Shown here: in pieces, positions 50,924 to 60,305 of the stretch
Numbering within the stretch: the first letter of the stretch is position 1
How the letters are laid out: each line of letters starts with the position of its first letter
DNA from: an uncultured SAR86 cluster bacterium
GTDB taxonomy: Bacteria > Pseudomonadota > Gammaproteobacteria > Magnimaribacterales > Magnimaribacteraceae
DNA: 64,000 nt
Assembly (NCBI GenBank): GCA_937773605.1
Contig: CALJVP010000009.1
Span: 1 to 64,000 of the forward strand
Direction of reading: 5' to 3'
Translations under genes and position numbers: made by a program
The notes under the pieces: model-generated
Database searches by the model: none
The model's input: the letters and a program-made list of their open reading frames with translations, nothing else
What the model was told of the DNA's origin: nothing

Positions 50924-53626
50924 ATGGCGATATTAGAAAAAATATTTGGCTCTCGTAGTCAAAAAGTAATAAAAAAGATTAAACCATTAATTAAAAAAAT
51001 TAATGCGCTTGAAGATGCCTATGGCAATTTAAGTGATTCGGAACTCCTAAATCATAGAGAAATTTTTATAGGACGTTTCAAAGAAGGAGAAAGCTTAGAT
51101 GATCTTCTGCCAGAAGCTTTTGCCACTGTCCGAGAGGTAAGTAAAAGACAGTTAGGGTTGAGGCCATACGATTGTCAGATGATTGGGGGCGTGGCACTTC
51201 ACAACTGTCAAATAGCTGAAATGGCTACTGGAGAAGGTAAAACTCTTGTGGCCACATTACCCATTTATCTTAACTCAATAACAAACAGAACTGTGGTTTT
51301 GGTTACCGTGAATGACTACTTGGCACAAAGAGATGCAAACTGGATGGGTCCACTTTATAAAAACTTAGGAATGTCAGTTTCCTCAGTTGTATCAGGACAG
51401 AGTCCTGAGGATAGGCAAAAGTCCTATTCATCAAATGTTATTTATGCAACAAATAATGAACTGGGTTTTGACTACCTTAGAAATAACATGGTTCTTTCCA
51501 AAACAGAAAGAGTTATGGAAGACTGCTTCTATGCAATCGTAGATGAAGTTGATTCAATCTTAATCGACGAAGCAAGGACTCCTCTTGTTATTTCAGGTCC
51601 GGCTGAAGATACTTCTAGAACCTATCAACAAATTAGTCAATTTATACCTCAACTTAAACAACAAGCTGTTTTAGAAGAGGGAGAGGAAATTACTCCAGAA
51701 CAAGTGGGTGACTTTTTAATTGATGAGAAATCAAAGCAAGTTGAATTAACTGATAAAGGACATGACCGAGTAGAGAGCTTACTAAAACAAGCGGGTATGA
51801 TAGAAAAAGATCAAAGTCTTTATTCTTCGAATAACCTTAAATTGCTCCATTACATTCAATCGTCCTTAAGAGCACATTTTCTTTTTAAGAAGGATATAGA
51901 TTACATGTTGCAAGAAAATCAGATTGTTTTAATAGATGAAAATACAGGCAGAGCAATGCCCGGTCGTCGTCTTGCAGATGGTCTGCATCAAGCAATTGAG
52001 CAAAAAGAAGGCGTTCCTATACAAATGGAAAGTCAGACGTTAGCTTCTTGTACCTTCCAAAATTACTTTAGACAATTTGAGAAGTTATCAGGAATGACTG
52101 GGACTGCAGCAACCGAATCCCAGGAATTTGCAGAAATATATGGATTGAGTGTTCTTGAAGTTCCAACCAATAAACCAATGGTTAGAAAAGATAATAATGA
52201 TTTGGTTTATTTAACTGAAGACGAAAAATACGAAGCTGTGGTGAAAGAAATCGATCAGTACAGAAAGAAAGGCAATCCTGTTCTTGTTGGAACAGCCTCA
52301 CTTGAAAGTTCAGAGATGGTTTCTAAACTGCTACAAAATAAAAAGATAGAGCATCAAGTTCTTAATGCTAAAAACCATGCAAGAGAAGCTGAAATAATTT
52401 CACAAGCTGGAAAACCAAACGTAGTTACCATTGCCACTAATATGGCCGGCAGAGGAACTGACATAGTTCTTGGTGGAAATTGGGAGGCTGAATTTGAAAA
52501 TAACGGAAATCAAGATGAGTCAATTAAGAAAAAATTCCAGCAAGACTGGAAGAAGCTTAATGCTACGGTAATTGAAGCCGGTGGATTGCACGTTATTGGA
52601 ACTGAGCGCAATGAATCAAGAAGAATGGATAATCAGCTTAGAGGTAGGTCAGGAAGACAAGGAGATCCAGGTTCCTCAAGGTTCTACATATCATTAGAAG
52701 ACAGTTTAATGAGAATTTTTGCTTCGGATCAATTTAAAAATATCATGGAACGAGTTGGAATGGATAAAGGAGAATCAATTGAGCATCGTATGCTGACTGG
52801 TGCAATTGAGAGAGCTCAAAAAAGGGTTGAAGGAAGAAATTTTGATATAAGAAAGATGCTTCTTGAATATGATGATATGGCTAATGAACAAAGGCAGATC
52901 ATCTACTCTCAAAGAAATACAATTTTAGAAGCAGATGTCATTACGGATTTGCTTGATTCGATGAGAGAGAACGTTATTGAAACTGAAATCTTAAATTTTA
53001 AAGATGAAAATGCTCCTTTGAGTAATTGGAATCTTGATGGAATTGAAAATTCTCTAGCCAATATTTTTGGCCATAATTTTTTAATAAGAGACTGGTTAAA
53101 GGAAGATAAAAATCTTGATGAAGAAGCTCTGATTAGCAGAATATTTAATCAATCCACAAGCCTCTACAAAGAAAAAGGAAATAGTATTGGTCCTGCAATG
53201 AGGGACTTTGAGAAGCAAATTTTACTCCAAATTATAGACAATTCTTGGAAAGATCACCTTGGTGCGGTTGATTCTTTAAGACAAGGAATAGGTCTTAGAA
53301 GCTACGGAAACAAGAACCCTAAATTAGAATTTAGAAGAGAATCCTTTGAGTTGTTTGAATCTTTACTACAAAAAATAAGGCACGAAGGGGTGAGATTCCT
53401 ATCTAGAGTTGAGATAGAGAAAACCAGTCATGAAGACGTCACTCTCTCTAGAGATGAAAGAAAGGAAACATTGCATCATGAGACTGCTTCAGCTTTTGAT
53501 AATACGCAACAAAATCCTGTCATTACCAATAACCAAGATACAGCTTCCAGCCAGACTTCAGGCAATAGAAGGCTCAGAAGAGCAGAAGCAAAAATGGCAA
53601 GAAAGAACTCTAAGAAGAAAAAGTAG
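50924..53626 (+). CDS. secA: Protein translocase ATPase SecA
   Basis: 900 aa. Walker A MATGEGKTLV, Walker B VDEVDSILIDEARTPL, the second ATPase half with NMAGRGTDIVLGGNWEAE, and RGRSGRQGDPGSSRFYISLE are intact. It drives preproteins through SecYEG. I use ATG 50924 (MAILEKIFGSRSQKV); the in-frame TTG at 50903 adds only seven residues. Unlike E. coli SecA, the C-terminal zinc-binding SEC-C tail is absent: the protein ends in a basic KMARKNSKKKK with no cysteines. Confidence 0.97.
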   Translation: MAILEKIFGSRSQKVIKKIKPLIKKINALEDAYGNLSDSELLNHREIFIGRFKEGESLDDLLPEAFATVREVSKRQLGLRPYDCQMIGGVALHNCQIAEMATGEGKTLVATLPIYLNSITNRTVVLVTVNDYLAQRDANWMGPLYKNLGMSVSSVVSGQSPEDRQKSYSSNVIYATNNELGFDYLRNNMVLSKTERVMEDCFYAIVDEVDSILIDEARTPLVISGPAEDTSRTYQQISQFIPQLKQQAVLEEGEEITPEQVGDFLIDEKSKQVELTDKGHDRVESLLKQAGMIEKDQSLYSSNNLKLLHYIQSSLRAHFLFKKDIDYMLQENQIVLIDENTGRAMPGRRLADGLHQAIEQKEGVPIQMESQTLASCTFQNYFRQFEKLSGMTGTAATESQEFAEIYGLSVLEVPTNKPMVRKDNNDLVYLTEDEKYEAVVKEIDQYRKKGNPVLVGTASLESSEMVSKLLQNKKIEHQVLNAKNHAREAEIISQAGKPNVVTIATNMAGRGTDIVLGGNWEAEFENNGNQDESIKKKFQQDWKKLNATVIEAGGLHVIGTERNESRRMDNQLRGRSGRQGDPGSSRFYISLEDSLMRIFASDQFKNIMERVGMDKGESIEHRMLTGAIERAQKRVEGRNFDIRKMLLEYDDMANEQRQIIYSQRNTILEADVITDLLDSMRENVIETEILNFKDENAPLSNWNLDGIENSLANIFGHNFLIRDWLKEDKNLDEEALISRIFNQSTSLYKEKGNSIGPAMRDFEKQILLQIIDNSWKDHLGAVDSLRQGIGLRSYGNKNPKLEFRRESFELFESLLQKIRHEGVRFLSRVEIEKTSHEDVTLSRDERKETLHHETASAFDNTQQNPVITNNQDTASSQTSGNRRLRRAEAKMARKNSKKKK

Positions 53627-53628
53627 CC

Positions 53629-54822
53629 ATGAAAATAAATAATATTACTGGCATAAATATGGCGTCGGCGTCTAGTAACACTCGTTATGGCAAAAGAGAT
53701 GATTCGCTACTGGTTTCAATAGAAAAAGGAAGCACCATCAGTGGTAAATTTACCAATAATAGTTTCAAATCTGCTCCCGTAATTACTGCGAAAGATCATT
53801 TAGAAAAATGCTCTGGAAAAGAAATCGTCTTAATGATTAATGCTGGAAATGCAAACGCAGGAACAGGAAAAAAAGGAGCTAAGGACGTTCTGTCTTGCTG
53901 TAAATCTGTTGGTAAAGAAATGGGTATTAACCCTGAATCTGTATTGCCTTTTTCAACAGGGGTCATAGGAGAATACTTAAAGACAGATGAGTACATTGGC
54001 GCGTTTATTAAAGCATCTAAAAGACTTAAGTCTAATAATTGGAAACAAGCTGCCAGGTCAATACTCACAACTGATACGAAGCCTAAATTACTTTCAAGGA
54101 TGATTAAAAATGGTTCAGAAGGAATTGCCGTGACTGGTTTTGCTAAGGGCTCCGGAATGATTCGACCTGATTTTGCGACCCTCTTAAGCTTTGTTTTTAT
54201 TGATGCCAAAATAAATAGATCTCTTTTGGATAATATCCATAGCGAGGCTCTCTCAGAAAGCTTCAATAGAATAACTGTTGATGGAGATACTTCTCCCAAC
54301 GACTCATCGGTTCTGGTGGCATCTGGAAGAACAAAAAGCCCTGTAAAAAGAGGCACAGCAATTGAAAGGAAGATTAGATCTGCCGTAATAGAAATCTACA
54401 AAGAATTAGCAGATGCATTAATAAAAGATGCCGAAGGCGCCACAAAGAAAATTACCATTAAAGTCGTCCAAGCAAAAACTGAGAAGCAAGCCGAATCCGT
54501 TGCTTTTACAGTAGCTGAATCACCCCTTGTAAAGACGGCGATGTTTGGAAATGATGCTAACTGGGGAAGAATACTTTCTGCTATTGGACGCTCACCTGAA
54601 GTTAATGATGTTTCTAAAACTTCCATACATTTGAACGGTGTTCCATTGGCTAAAAATGGCAACCTGCATCCTCAACACTCCGAATCAAAAGCTTCAAAGG
54701 CAATCACGAAAAAGAATCTAGAAGTGACCATAAAACTAGGTTTGGGAAAAAGTACTTTCTCAGTAATAACTTCAGATTTCTCAGAAGACTATTTATTAAT
54801 TAATAGCGATTACAGAAGCTAG
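53629..54822 (+). CDS. argJ: Bifunctional glutamate N-acetyltransferase/ornithine acetyltransferase
   Basis: 397 aa, normal length. It recycles the acetyl group in arginine synthesis and can acetylate glutamate. The self-cleavage site lies at A183-T184 in FATLLSF, and the resulting Thr is the nucleophile; the oxyanion Thr-Gly is in PFSTGVIGE (110-111). ITVDGDTSPNDS is the typical substrate site. It follows secA by 2 bp, as in Pseudomonas, and is the only arginine gene in the window. Confidence 0.95.
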   Translation: MKINNITGINMASASSNTRYGKRDDSLLVSIEKGSTISGKFTNNSFKSAPVITAKDHLEKCSGKEIVLMINAGNANAGTGKKGAKDVLSCCKSVGKEMGINPESVLPFSTGVIGEYLKTDEYIGAFIKASKRLKSNNWKQAARSILTTDTKPKLLSRMIKNGSEGIAVTGFAKGSGMIRPDFATLLSFVFIDAKINRSLLDNIHSEALSESFNRITVDGDTSPNDSSVLVASGRTKSPVKRGTAIERKIRSAVIEIYKELADALIKDAEGATKKITIKVVQAKTEKQAESVAFTVAESPLVKTAMFGNDANWGRILSAIGRSPEVNDVSKTSIHLNGVPLAKNGNLHPQHSESKASKAITKKNLEVTIKLGLGKSTFSVITSDFSEDYLLINSDYRS

Positions 54823-54850
54823 TAACCAATAACTCTTGCGCAGCTAAAAG

Positions 54851-55033
54851 CTAGTGCTCAAATCCTTCATATTCTTCTGAATCTGTTACAGGATCACCGG
54901 CAATCCTGTGGCTTTCACTAGCCCAAGCTCCAAGATCTAATAACTGACACCTAGCAGAACAAAAAGGTCTATGCTTGTTTTCCATGGACCATTCAGAAGG
55001 ACTTTTACACTCGGGGCAATTAACTTTATTCAT
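54851..55033 (-). CDS. yacG: DNA gyrase inhibitor YacG-like zinc protein
   Basis: 60 aa. Four cysteines form the YacG zinc site: CPECKS near the start and [13 protein letters not shown] later (C-x2-C...C-x3-C). In E. coli YacG binds GyrB. It lies 4 bp after coaE, the conserved gammaproteobacterial coaE-yacG pair. Confidence 0.93.
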   Translation of the reverse strand: MNKVNCPECKSPSEWSMENKHRPFCSARCQLLDLGAWASESHRIAGDPVTDSEEYEGFEH

Positions 55034-55037
55034 AAAA

Positions 55038-55625
55038 TTAACACTGACTTAAATACTTTGTGTGTAAAACCATGACCTTCTCTTTTAAATCCTCCATGGA
55101 ACCATCGTTGATTATAATTTCATCTGCTTGCTCAAGACGTTTCTTTCTATCTATTTGGGCAGATATTATATTTTTTACTTGTTCTTCAGAAACGCCATCT
55201 CTTTTTGCAGTCCTTGCAATTTGGGACTCTTCAGGCACGTCTACTACAAGGACAAAAGAGCAGTAGCTTTTTTGTTCAGTCTCTAAAAGCAAAGGCGAAA
55301 CCAATATGCAATAGGGACTCTCAGAGCTTTCTAACTGATCTTTTATATGTTCGGCTATTTTAGGGTGGAGCAATTTCTCGAGCCAGACTCTTTCTTCAGA
55401 ATTGTTAAAAATAATCTCTCTAAGTTTTGCCCGGTCTAAGTTATTTCCTGAATCCAATACGTTATCCCCAAAGTGAGCTTGAATAGCATCCAAAGCAGGT
55501 TGCCCTTTTTCGACTACACGACGAGAGGAGACATCAGCATCAACAATGTCTATGCCTAGGCTTTTAAAAGTATCAGAAACGGCTGTCTTTCCACTGCCAA
55601 TACCTCCGGTCAAACCAATTATCAT
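55038..55625 (-). CDS. coaE: Dephospho-CoA kinase
   Basis: 195 aa, usual size. P-loop GGIGSGKTA (7-15), then [17 protein letters not shown] and the lid region. It phosphorylates the ribose 3'-OH of dephospho-CoA, the last step in CoA synthesis. It is followed by yacG; pilD, often upstream in other gammaproteobacteria, is absent. Confidence 0.96.
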   Translation of the reverse strand: MIIGLTGGIGSGKTAVSDTFKSLGIDIVDADVSSRRVVEKGQPALDAIQAHFGDNVLDSGNNLDRAKLREIIFNNSEERVWLEKLLHPKIAEHIKDQLESSESPYCILVSPLLLETEQKSYCSFVLVVDVPEESQIARTAKRDGVSEEQVKNIISAQIDRKKRLEQADEIIINDGSMEDLKEKVMVLHTKYLSQC

Positions 55626-55667
55626 AGTGACCTAATATTATCAGATGGTAGTAATATTTTCTTTTGT

Positions 55668-56504
55668 TTATAGTACGGATTTTTTGAGGAACCTTATCGC
55701 TGATTCGGCAAAAATATCGTTCCTGTCTCCAGCTATCATATGGGCGGCTTCTTTGATTTCAACAAATTGAGCATGAGGTATTAGTTCAAAAAAGTTATCG
55801 ACTTCATGCTGGGTAAGGACATTGCTTAAAGCTCCCTTGATAAGCAAAGTGGGTACACCGACTCCTTTAGCCAATTTGACTTGGTTTTCTTTGTAATTAG
55901 AGACATTGCTTTTAGATCTTCCTTCAATGAATCTCGGATCCCAATGCCAGTAATATCTTCCATCTTTCTTTAGCCTTAAATTTTTTTCAAGACCTTTGGT
56001 GTCTCGGGGTTTTTTTCTATGGGGTAAATAGCTTGATATTGCCAATGCAGCTTCTTCCAAACTTTTAAATCCTTCCTTACCGGAACTCATGAATTTAATA
56101 ACTTGATCAGACCCCTCTTCATTAGGGTATAACCCAATATCAACCATCACCAATGCTGAACACAAATCTCTTGTAGTGCTGTCTCCAGCTAAAGACAGGG
56201 ATGCCATGCCGCCTAAAGATGCACCCACCAACGCTGCAGGTTTATCTAATTGTTGAATTATGGAAGCCAAATCATCTTTATAGGCTTCTATAGAATAGTC
56301 TCCGTTGGTATCCCAATCGCTATCCCCATGTCCTCTTAAATCCAGAGCGACAACATAAAATCCTGATTGGCTTAGTTTCTCTCCTGTTGAACCCCAAGCA
56401 TGACGAGTTTGCCCACCTCCGTGTAAAAGTATGACAACCGGATCATTCATAGACCCCCAAGTGCTAGTAACAATTTGTAATCCAGACGCAACTTTAAATT
56501 TCAT
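55668..56504 (-). CDS. Alpha/beta hydrolase
   Basis: 278 aa. Oxyanion HGGGQ (29-32), nucleophile S96 in GASLGG (the GxSxG elbow), then the predicted Asp and a C-terminal catalytic His (EAAHMIAGDR). DLRGHGDSDW is the usual lipase/hydrolase family block. No signal peptide, so cytoplasmic. The substrate is unknown; an ester, epoxide or lactone is possible. It is divergent from the NRAMP-like transporter gene, with 108 bp between the starts. Confidence 0.85.
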   Translation of the reverse strand: MKFKVASGLQIVTSTWGSMNDPVVILLHGGGQTRHAWGSTGEKLSQSGFYVVALDLRGHGDSDWDTNGDYSIEAYKDDLASIIQQLDKPAALVGASLGGMASLSLAGDSTTRDLCSALVMVDIGLYPNEEGSDQVIKFMSSGKEGFKSLEEAALAISSYLPHRKKPRDTKGLEKNLRLKKDGRYYWHWDPRFIEGRSKSNVSNYKENQVKLAKGVGVPTLLIKGALSNVLTQHEVDNFFELIPHAQFVEIKEAAHMIAGDRNDIFAESAIRFLKKSVL

Positions 56505-56612
56505 CAGTAAGATTTATATTAGGAAATTAATAAAAGAAATGAATTGTTCCATAAAATGATACAAAATCCACCATACTCGTAAATAAAAACTATCAAATAA
56601 AAAACACATCAA

Positions 56613-57947
56613 ATGAACTACCCTCCTAAATCCTTATGGGGCCGACTCAAATACATCGGACCCAGCGTGATTGTTACCGGCAGTGTCGTTGGCAGCGGCT
56701 CAATTGTCATGACTCCTTTACTAGGTGCAGCAGCAGGATTTACTTTACTTTGGTGGCTTCTATTGAGCATGTGGAGCAAGCCAATTATTCAAGCTGAAAT
56801 AAGCAGGTACATCGTAGTTACTAGAAAAACTTTTTTAGAGGCCTTTGCAGATATGCCGGGTTTTAAAACCACCATAAAAGGTAAAACCACTTCATGGTTG
56901 GTCTGGTTTATGTTTATCGGGGTGGTGCCTTCAATAGCAGGAATGGGTGGTCTTGCGGGTGCAGTGGCTGAAGCGGGTCACATGATGATTCCTCAAATTA
57001 ACGTAGCAGCATGGGTTGTGATTAGCTGTCTATTAACTTGGTTTATTCTTTATTGGGGGTCTTATCAAACTCTTGAAAGAATATTGCTTATGATGGTCTT
57101 GTTTTTCTCTTTAGTAACAATGGTCATAGCGTTCTCCATGCAAGCAACGCCATACGAAATTAATTCAACGCAAGTATACGAAGGCCTCTCTTTTAACTTC
57201 CCGATGGATCACCTCCCTCTGGCCTTGGCCGTCTTTGGATTTACAGGAATAAGTTATGGAGAAATTATGGCTTACACTTATTGGTGCTTGGAGAAAGGTT
57301 ATGCTCCAGATAACGAAGGGGACTTAGAAAAAACTAAAGGCTGGATAAAAGTAATGCAGACAGACGTCTGGGTAACTGTCATATTCATAACAATAGGAAC
57401 CTTGCCCTTCTTTTTTCTTGGTGCTGGAGTTCTTCATCAAGTGCCTGAATTACAAGAAGCACTCTCCAACAATTCATTTTGGGATATAGACATCATAGGA
57501 GCACTTCAAAATATGTTTGCTCTTGTGCTTGGAAGTTGGGCTAAATGGCTGTTTGTGGCCCTTGCATTCTTTGTTCTTTTTTCAACCCTACTTTCAGGCA
57601 CAGCAGCATTTACCAGAACCATTGCAGATTATTTTATATCGACAGGATTAATCCTAGAAAAAGAAGACACCAGATTAAAGCTTATAAAAATTATAGCTTT
57701 TGTTATACCCTTCCTTTCTGGAGTCTTCTATTTCATTCTTCCTAATCCAATAACCTTATTTATTATTGCTGGTATTTGGGCAGCATTGGGTTTACCCATA
57801 GTTAACATAGGAGCGCTTTTCCTTATCAGTAAATTAGAAAAAGAACTTCAACCTAAGACTGCTACAAAGATGATATTGTGGGCTACTCTTTGTTTTCAAG
57901 TATTCATTGGCTTCTTGCTACTAATTGATAACTTTAAAGGTATTTAG
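56613..57947 (+). CDS. NRAMP-fold transporter lacking the canonical metal-site motifs
   Basis: 444 aa with about 11 membrane helices, resembling the NRAMP (SLC11, LeuT-fold) family. Where canonical NRAMP has the DPGN metal motif in TM1, this protein has G27-S-G-S30 after GPSVIVTGSVV. Where TM6 has MPH, this has G212-I-S-Y-G-E217. Both motifs coordinate Mn2+ or Fe2+, so a metal substrate is doubtful. A class III aminotransferase follows after only 2 bp, which suggests an organic amine or amino acid as substrate (inference). It may also be a Mg2+-type relative. Confidence 0.72.
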   Translation: MNYPPKSLWGRLKYIGPSVIVTGSVVGSGSIVMTPLLGAAAGFTLLWWLLLSMWSKPIIQAEISRYIVVTRKTFLEAFADMPGFKTTIKGKTTSWLVWFMFIGVVPSIAGMGGLAGAVAEAGHMMIPQINVAAWVVISCLLTWFILYWGSYQTLERILLMMVLFFSLVTMVIAFSMQATPYEINSTQVYEGLSFNFPMDHLPLALAVFGFTGISYGEIMAYTYWCLEKGYAPDNEGDLEKTKGWIKVMQTDVWVTVIFITIGTLPFFFLGAGVLHQVPELQEALSNNSFWDIDIIGALQNMFALVLGSWAKWLFVALAFFVLFSTLLSGTAAFTRTIADYFISTGLILEKEDTRLKLIKIIAFVIPFLSGVFYFILPNPITLFIIAGIWAALGLPIVNIGALFLISKLEKELQPKTATKMILWATLCFQVFIGFLLLIDNFKGI

Positions 57948-57949
57948 AT

Positions 57950-59263
57950 ATGATTAAATGGCCATATTTACCGCAAGACTTGGGCTTAGAAATTACAAAG
58001 TCTGAAGGCGCTTATCTTTACACTAAAGAAGGTTTCAAAATTTTAGATGCAGCCGGAGGGGCTGTAGTTAATAACATTGGCTATGGCAGAGAAGAGGTTG
58101 CGGAAGTGATTAAAGAAAGTGCTATAAATAACACCTATGTCCTCCCTCCTTTTTTAACACCGGAAAGAGAAGAATTATTAGATGAATTAAGGGACCATTG
58201 GTTGCCGCCTCACCTGACTCGTATACACCTCTCTTCAGGAGGTTCAGAAGCAAACGAATCGGCTGTAAAAATGGCAATTCAATACCAAGCCAGCAGAGGG
58301 AAACCTGAAAAGAAAATCATCTTGACGCGGTCTCTTTCTTATCACGGTACCACACTAAATATGTCGGGAATTTCAGGACACGCTGCAAGAAAAAGGGGCA
58401 TGGAAAGCTACCTTCCTGGTGCTAAAACCATCGAAACTCCCTATCCGCTAAGGTGCCCTTTAGGAAGCTTTCATCCAGGAGCAAAAGGTTACTATTTGGA
58501 TAATTTAAAAAAAGTTATACAACATTACGGAGCAGAAAATATTGCAGCGTTATTAATGGAACCTGTTAATGGATCCAGTGGAGGTGCGATCTACCCCCCG
58601 GAAGGTTATTGGGTTGAAGCTCAAAAAATACTTATTGAAAATGACATACTCTTAATAGCCGATGAAGTTATGACTGGATTTGGTAGAACAGGTTTCAAAT
58701 TCTCTTGCGAGGATTACGAAATCAAACCCGATATCATGATTGCCGGCAAAGGTATGAGTTCAGGTTACGCAGCAATCTCAGGTACCTACAGCACAGATAA
58801 GATAGCCAACTCCATAATGGATGCCGGGTACTTAGTGATGTTTCATACTTTCGCTGCACTGCCATTATCTTGTGCAGCCGCAAATTCTGTTTTACAAATA
58901 CTACGAAGAGAAAAACTGTGCGAAAAAGTTACGCCTCTTGGTGCAAGATTAAAACAAAAACTGACTGATGCATTAGATGAGCACCCTTTAGTCGCTGAAA
59001 TCAGAGGAAAAGGCTTGCTAATAGGCATTGAAATAGTAAAAGATAAAGAAAAACTAATAAGTTTTGATGAACAAGAAAGAATAACTGATCAAATAATCAG
59101 CAAAGGTTTAGAAGAAGGTGTTCTGTTGTACCCAGGTGGAACTGGCGAATACAGAGACATAGTTTGTCTAGGACCTCCTTATATAATTGGGGAAGAAGAA
59201 ATTGATCTAATAGTAGACACTCTGGTAAAAGTTCTTAATCACATCCAAGTCAAATATAACTAA
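57950..59263 (+). CDS. Class III (PLP) aminotransferase
   Basis: 437 aa, fold type I. PLP residues: LSSGGSEANE (94-103), SLSYHGTT (phosphate-binding side), IADEVMTGFGRTG with D238, and K267 in IAGKGMSSGYAAIS as Schiff base. Resembles the omega-amino acid/GABA/beta-alanine-pyruvate/dialkylglycine group that moves an amino group between an amine and a keto acid. Cytoplasmic. It starts 2 bp after the NRAMP-like transporter and probably acts on the compound that is imported. The exact substrate is not readable. Confidence 0.85.
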   Translation: MIKWPYLPQDLGLEITKSEGAYLYTKEGFKILDAAGGAVVNNIGYGREEVAEVIKESAINNTYVLPPFLTPEREELLDELRDHWLPPHLTRIHLSSGGSEANESAVKMAIQYQASRGKPEKKIILTRSLSYHGTTLNMSGISGHAARKRGMESYLPGAKTIETPYPLRCPLGSFHPGAKGYYLDNLKKVIQHYGAENIAALLMEPVNGSSGGAIYPPEGYWVEAQKILIENDILLIADEVMTGFGRTGFKFSCEDYEIKPDIMIAGKGMSSGYAAISGTYSTDKIANSIMDAGYLVMFHTFAALPLSCAAANSVLQILRREKLCEKVTPLGARLKQKLTDALDEHPLVAEIRGKGLLIGIEIVKDKEKLISFDEQERITDQIISKGLEEGVLLYPGGTGEYRDIVCLGPPYIIGEEEIDLIVDTLVKVLNHIQVKYN

Positions 59264-59380
59264 AACTCAAAAATGGCGGTCCTTCTGGTTAAGGATTATA
59301 ACCACCCACTGACTAAGTTTTTCTACCTCCACAGCATGTTCAATGCAGTACAATAAATCTAGAATTGAATTCTATAACTT

Positions 59381-60229
59381 ATGAAACTTATAACTCTATT
59401 ACTTAGCTCATTCATTCTTTCTATGAATCTTTCCTCGCTCGAAAAACAAAGCGATAAATTAAAAATTCTTGTTTATAACACTCATGGACTTCCAGAGATA
59501 TTTATAAGTGATAATCCAAAAAAGCGTTTTCCTATAATAGGTAAAAAGACTCAAGACTATAATATCTCTTTGCTGCAAGAAGACTATTCACATCATGAAG
59601 AATTATCATCTGGTTTAGCTAAAAAAAGCATAGCTATTCGTGGTGGGATGGGTAGCCGTTTATTATGCCCTTTCTGTACTGGGTCAGGATTAACTTCTGT
59701 ATTCAATCTACCTGAAAACTGGACGGTAGAAGTTGAGAATGAAACATATCAAACTTGCTCTGGTTGGTTGAGGGGCGCAAATGATTGTTTTGCCTATAAA
59801 GGCTTTCAAATAATAAAAATTGCGCTACCCAGTAATAAAGAGTTTTTTATAGTCAATACTCATATGGATGCAGGTAGAAGAGATTCAGATAGATCTTCAA
59901 GAAAGAAACAATTAGAGCATATTGTGTCAACTATAAGTCAAAAGACCTCTACAGAAGCTCTTATTGTGGCTGGAGATCTTAATCTCCATTCTAAAAACCC
60001 AGATGACGTAAAGCTTTTAAAAAAGTTCAAGAAAGAACTCAAATTAACAGATGCTTTTATAGGAAATAAGATCAGTGAAAAGTGGACTATCTTGGATTAC
60101 ATCTTATACAGGCAAAGCAACGAGGTGGAGTTTAAAATTATCTCAGTAGGAGAAGACAAATCATTTATTAATGAAGAAGGTCCTCTAAGTGATCATCCTG
60201 CACTTTTCATAGAAGTATCAATTGAATAG
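59381..60229 (+). CDS. Secreted endonuclease/exonuclease/phosphatase-family phosphodiesterase (sphingomyelinase-like)
   Basis: 282 aa of the EEP fold. Motifs: YNTHGLPE (first beta strand), LLQED (metal Glu), NTHMDAG, GDLNLHS (metal Asp/Asn), LDYILYR and LSDHPALF (catalytic His). A hydrophobic N-terminus (KLITLLLSSFILSMNLSS) suggests export. GMGSRLLCPFCTGSGL carries a cysteine pair that may form a disulfide. It could be a neutral sphingomyelinase-like lipase or a nuclease; the substrate is open. Confidence 0.8.
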   Translation: MKLITLLLSSFILSMNLSSLEKQSDKLKILVYNTHGLPEIFISDNPKKRFPIIGKKTQDYNISLLQEDYSHHEELSSGLAKKSIAIRGGMGSRLLCPFCTGSGLTSVFNLPENWTVEVENETYQTCSGWLRGANDCFAYKGFQIIKIALPSNKEFFIVNTHMDAGRRDSDRSSRKKQLEHIVSTISQKTSTEALIVAGDLNLHSKNPDDVKLLKKFKKELKLTDAFIGNKISEKWTILDYILYRQSNEVEFKIISVGEDKSFINEEGPLSDHPALFIEVSIE

Positions 60230-60305
60230 TAGAGCTTACGCATTGCTGAACTCCTGTTCTTTTAAAAAAATATTTAGATATAGATTCTTAGACCCAAACA
60301 ATTAA

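Noticed and set aside
53796..54356. 186-aa minus-strand ORF
   Set aside because: It lies wholly inside argJ, whose protein has all family motifs; the opposite frame is only open because of codon bias.
59272..59355. 27-codon ORF in the gap before the EEP gene
   Set aside because: Too short, without ribosome site or family resemblance; the interval also has a small GGTTA/TAACC hairpin and nothing else I can support.
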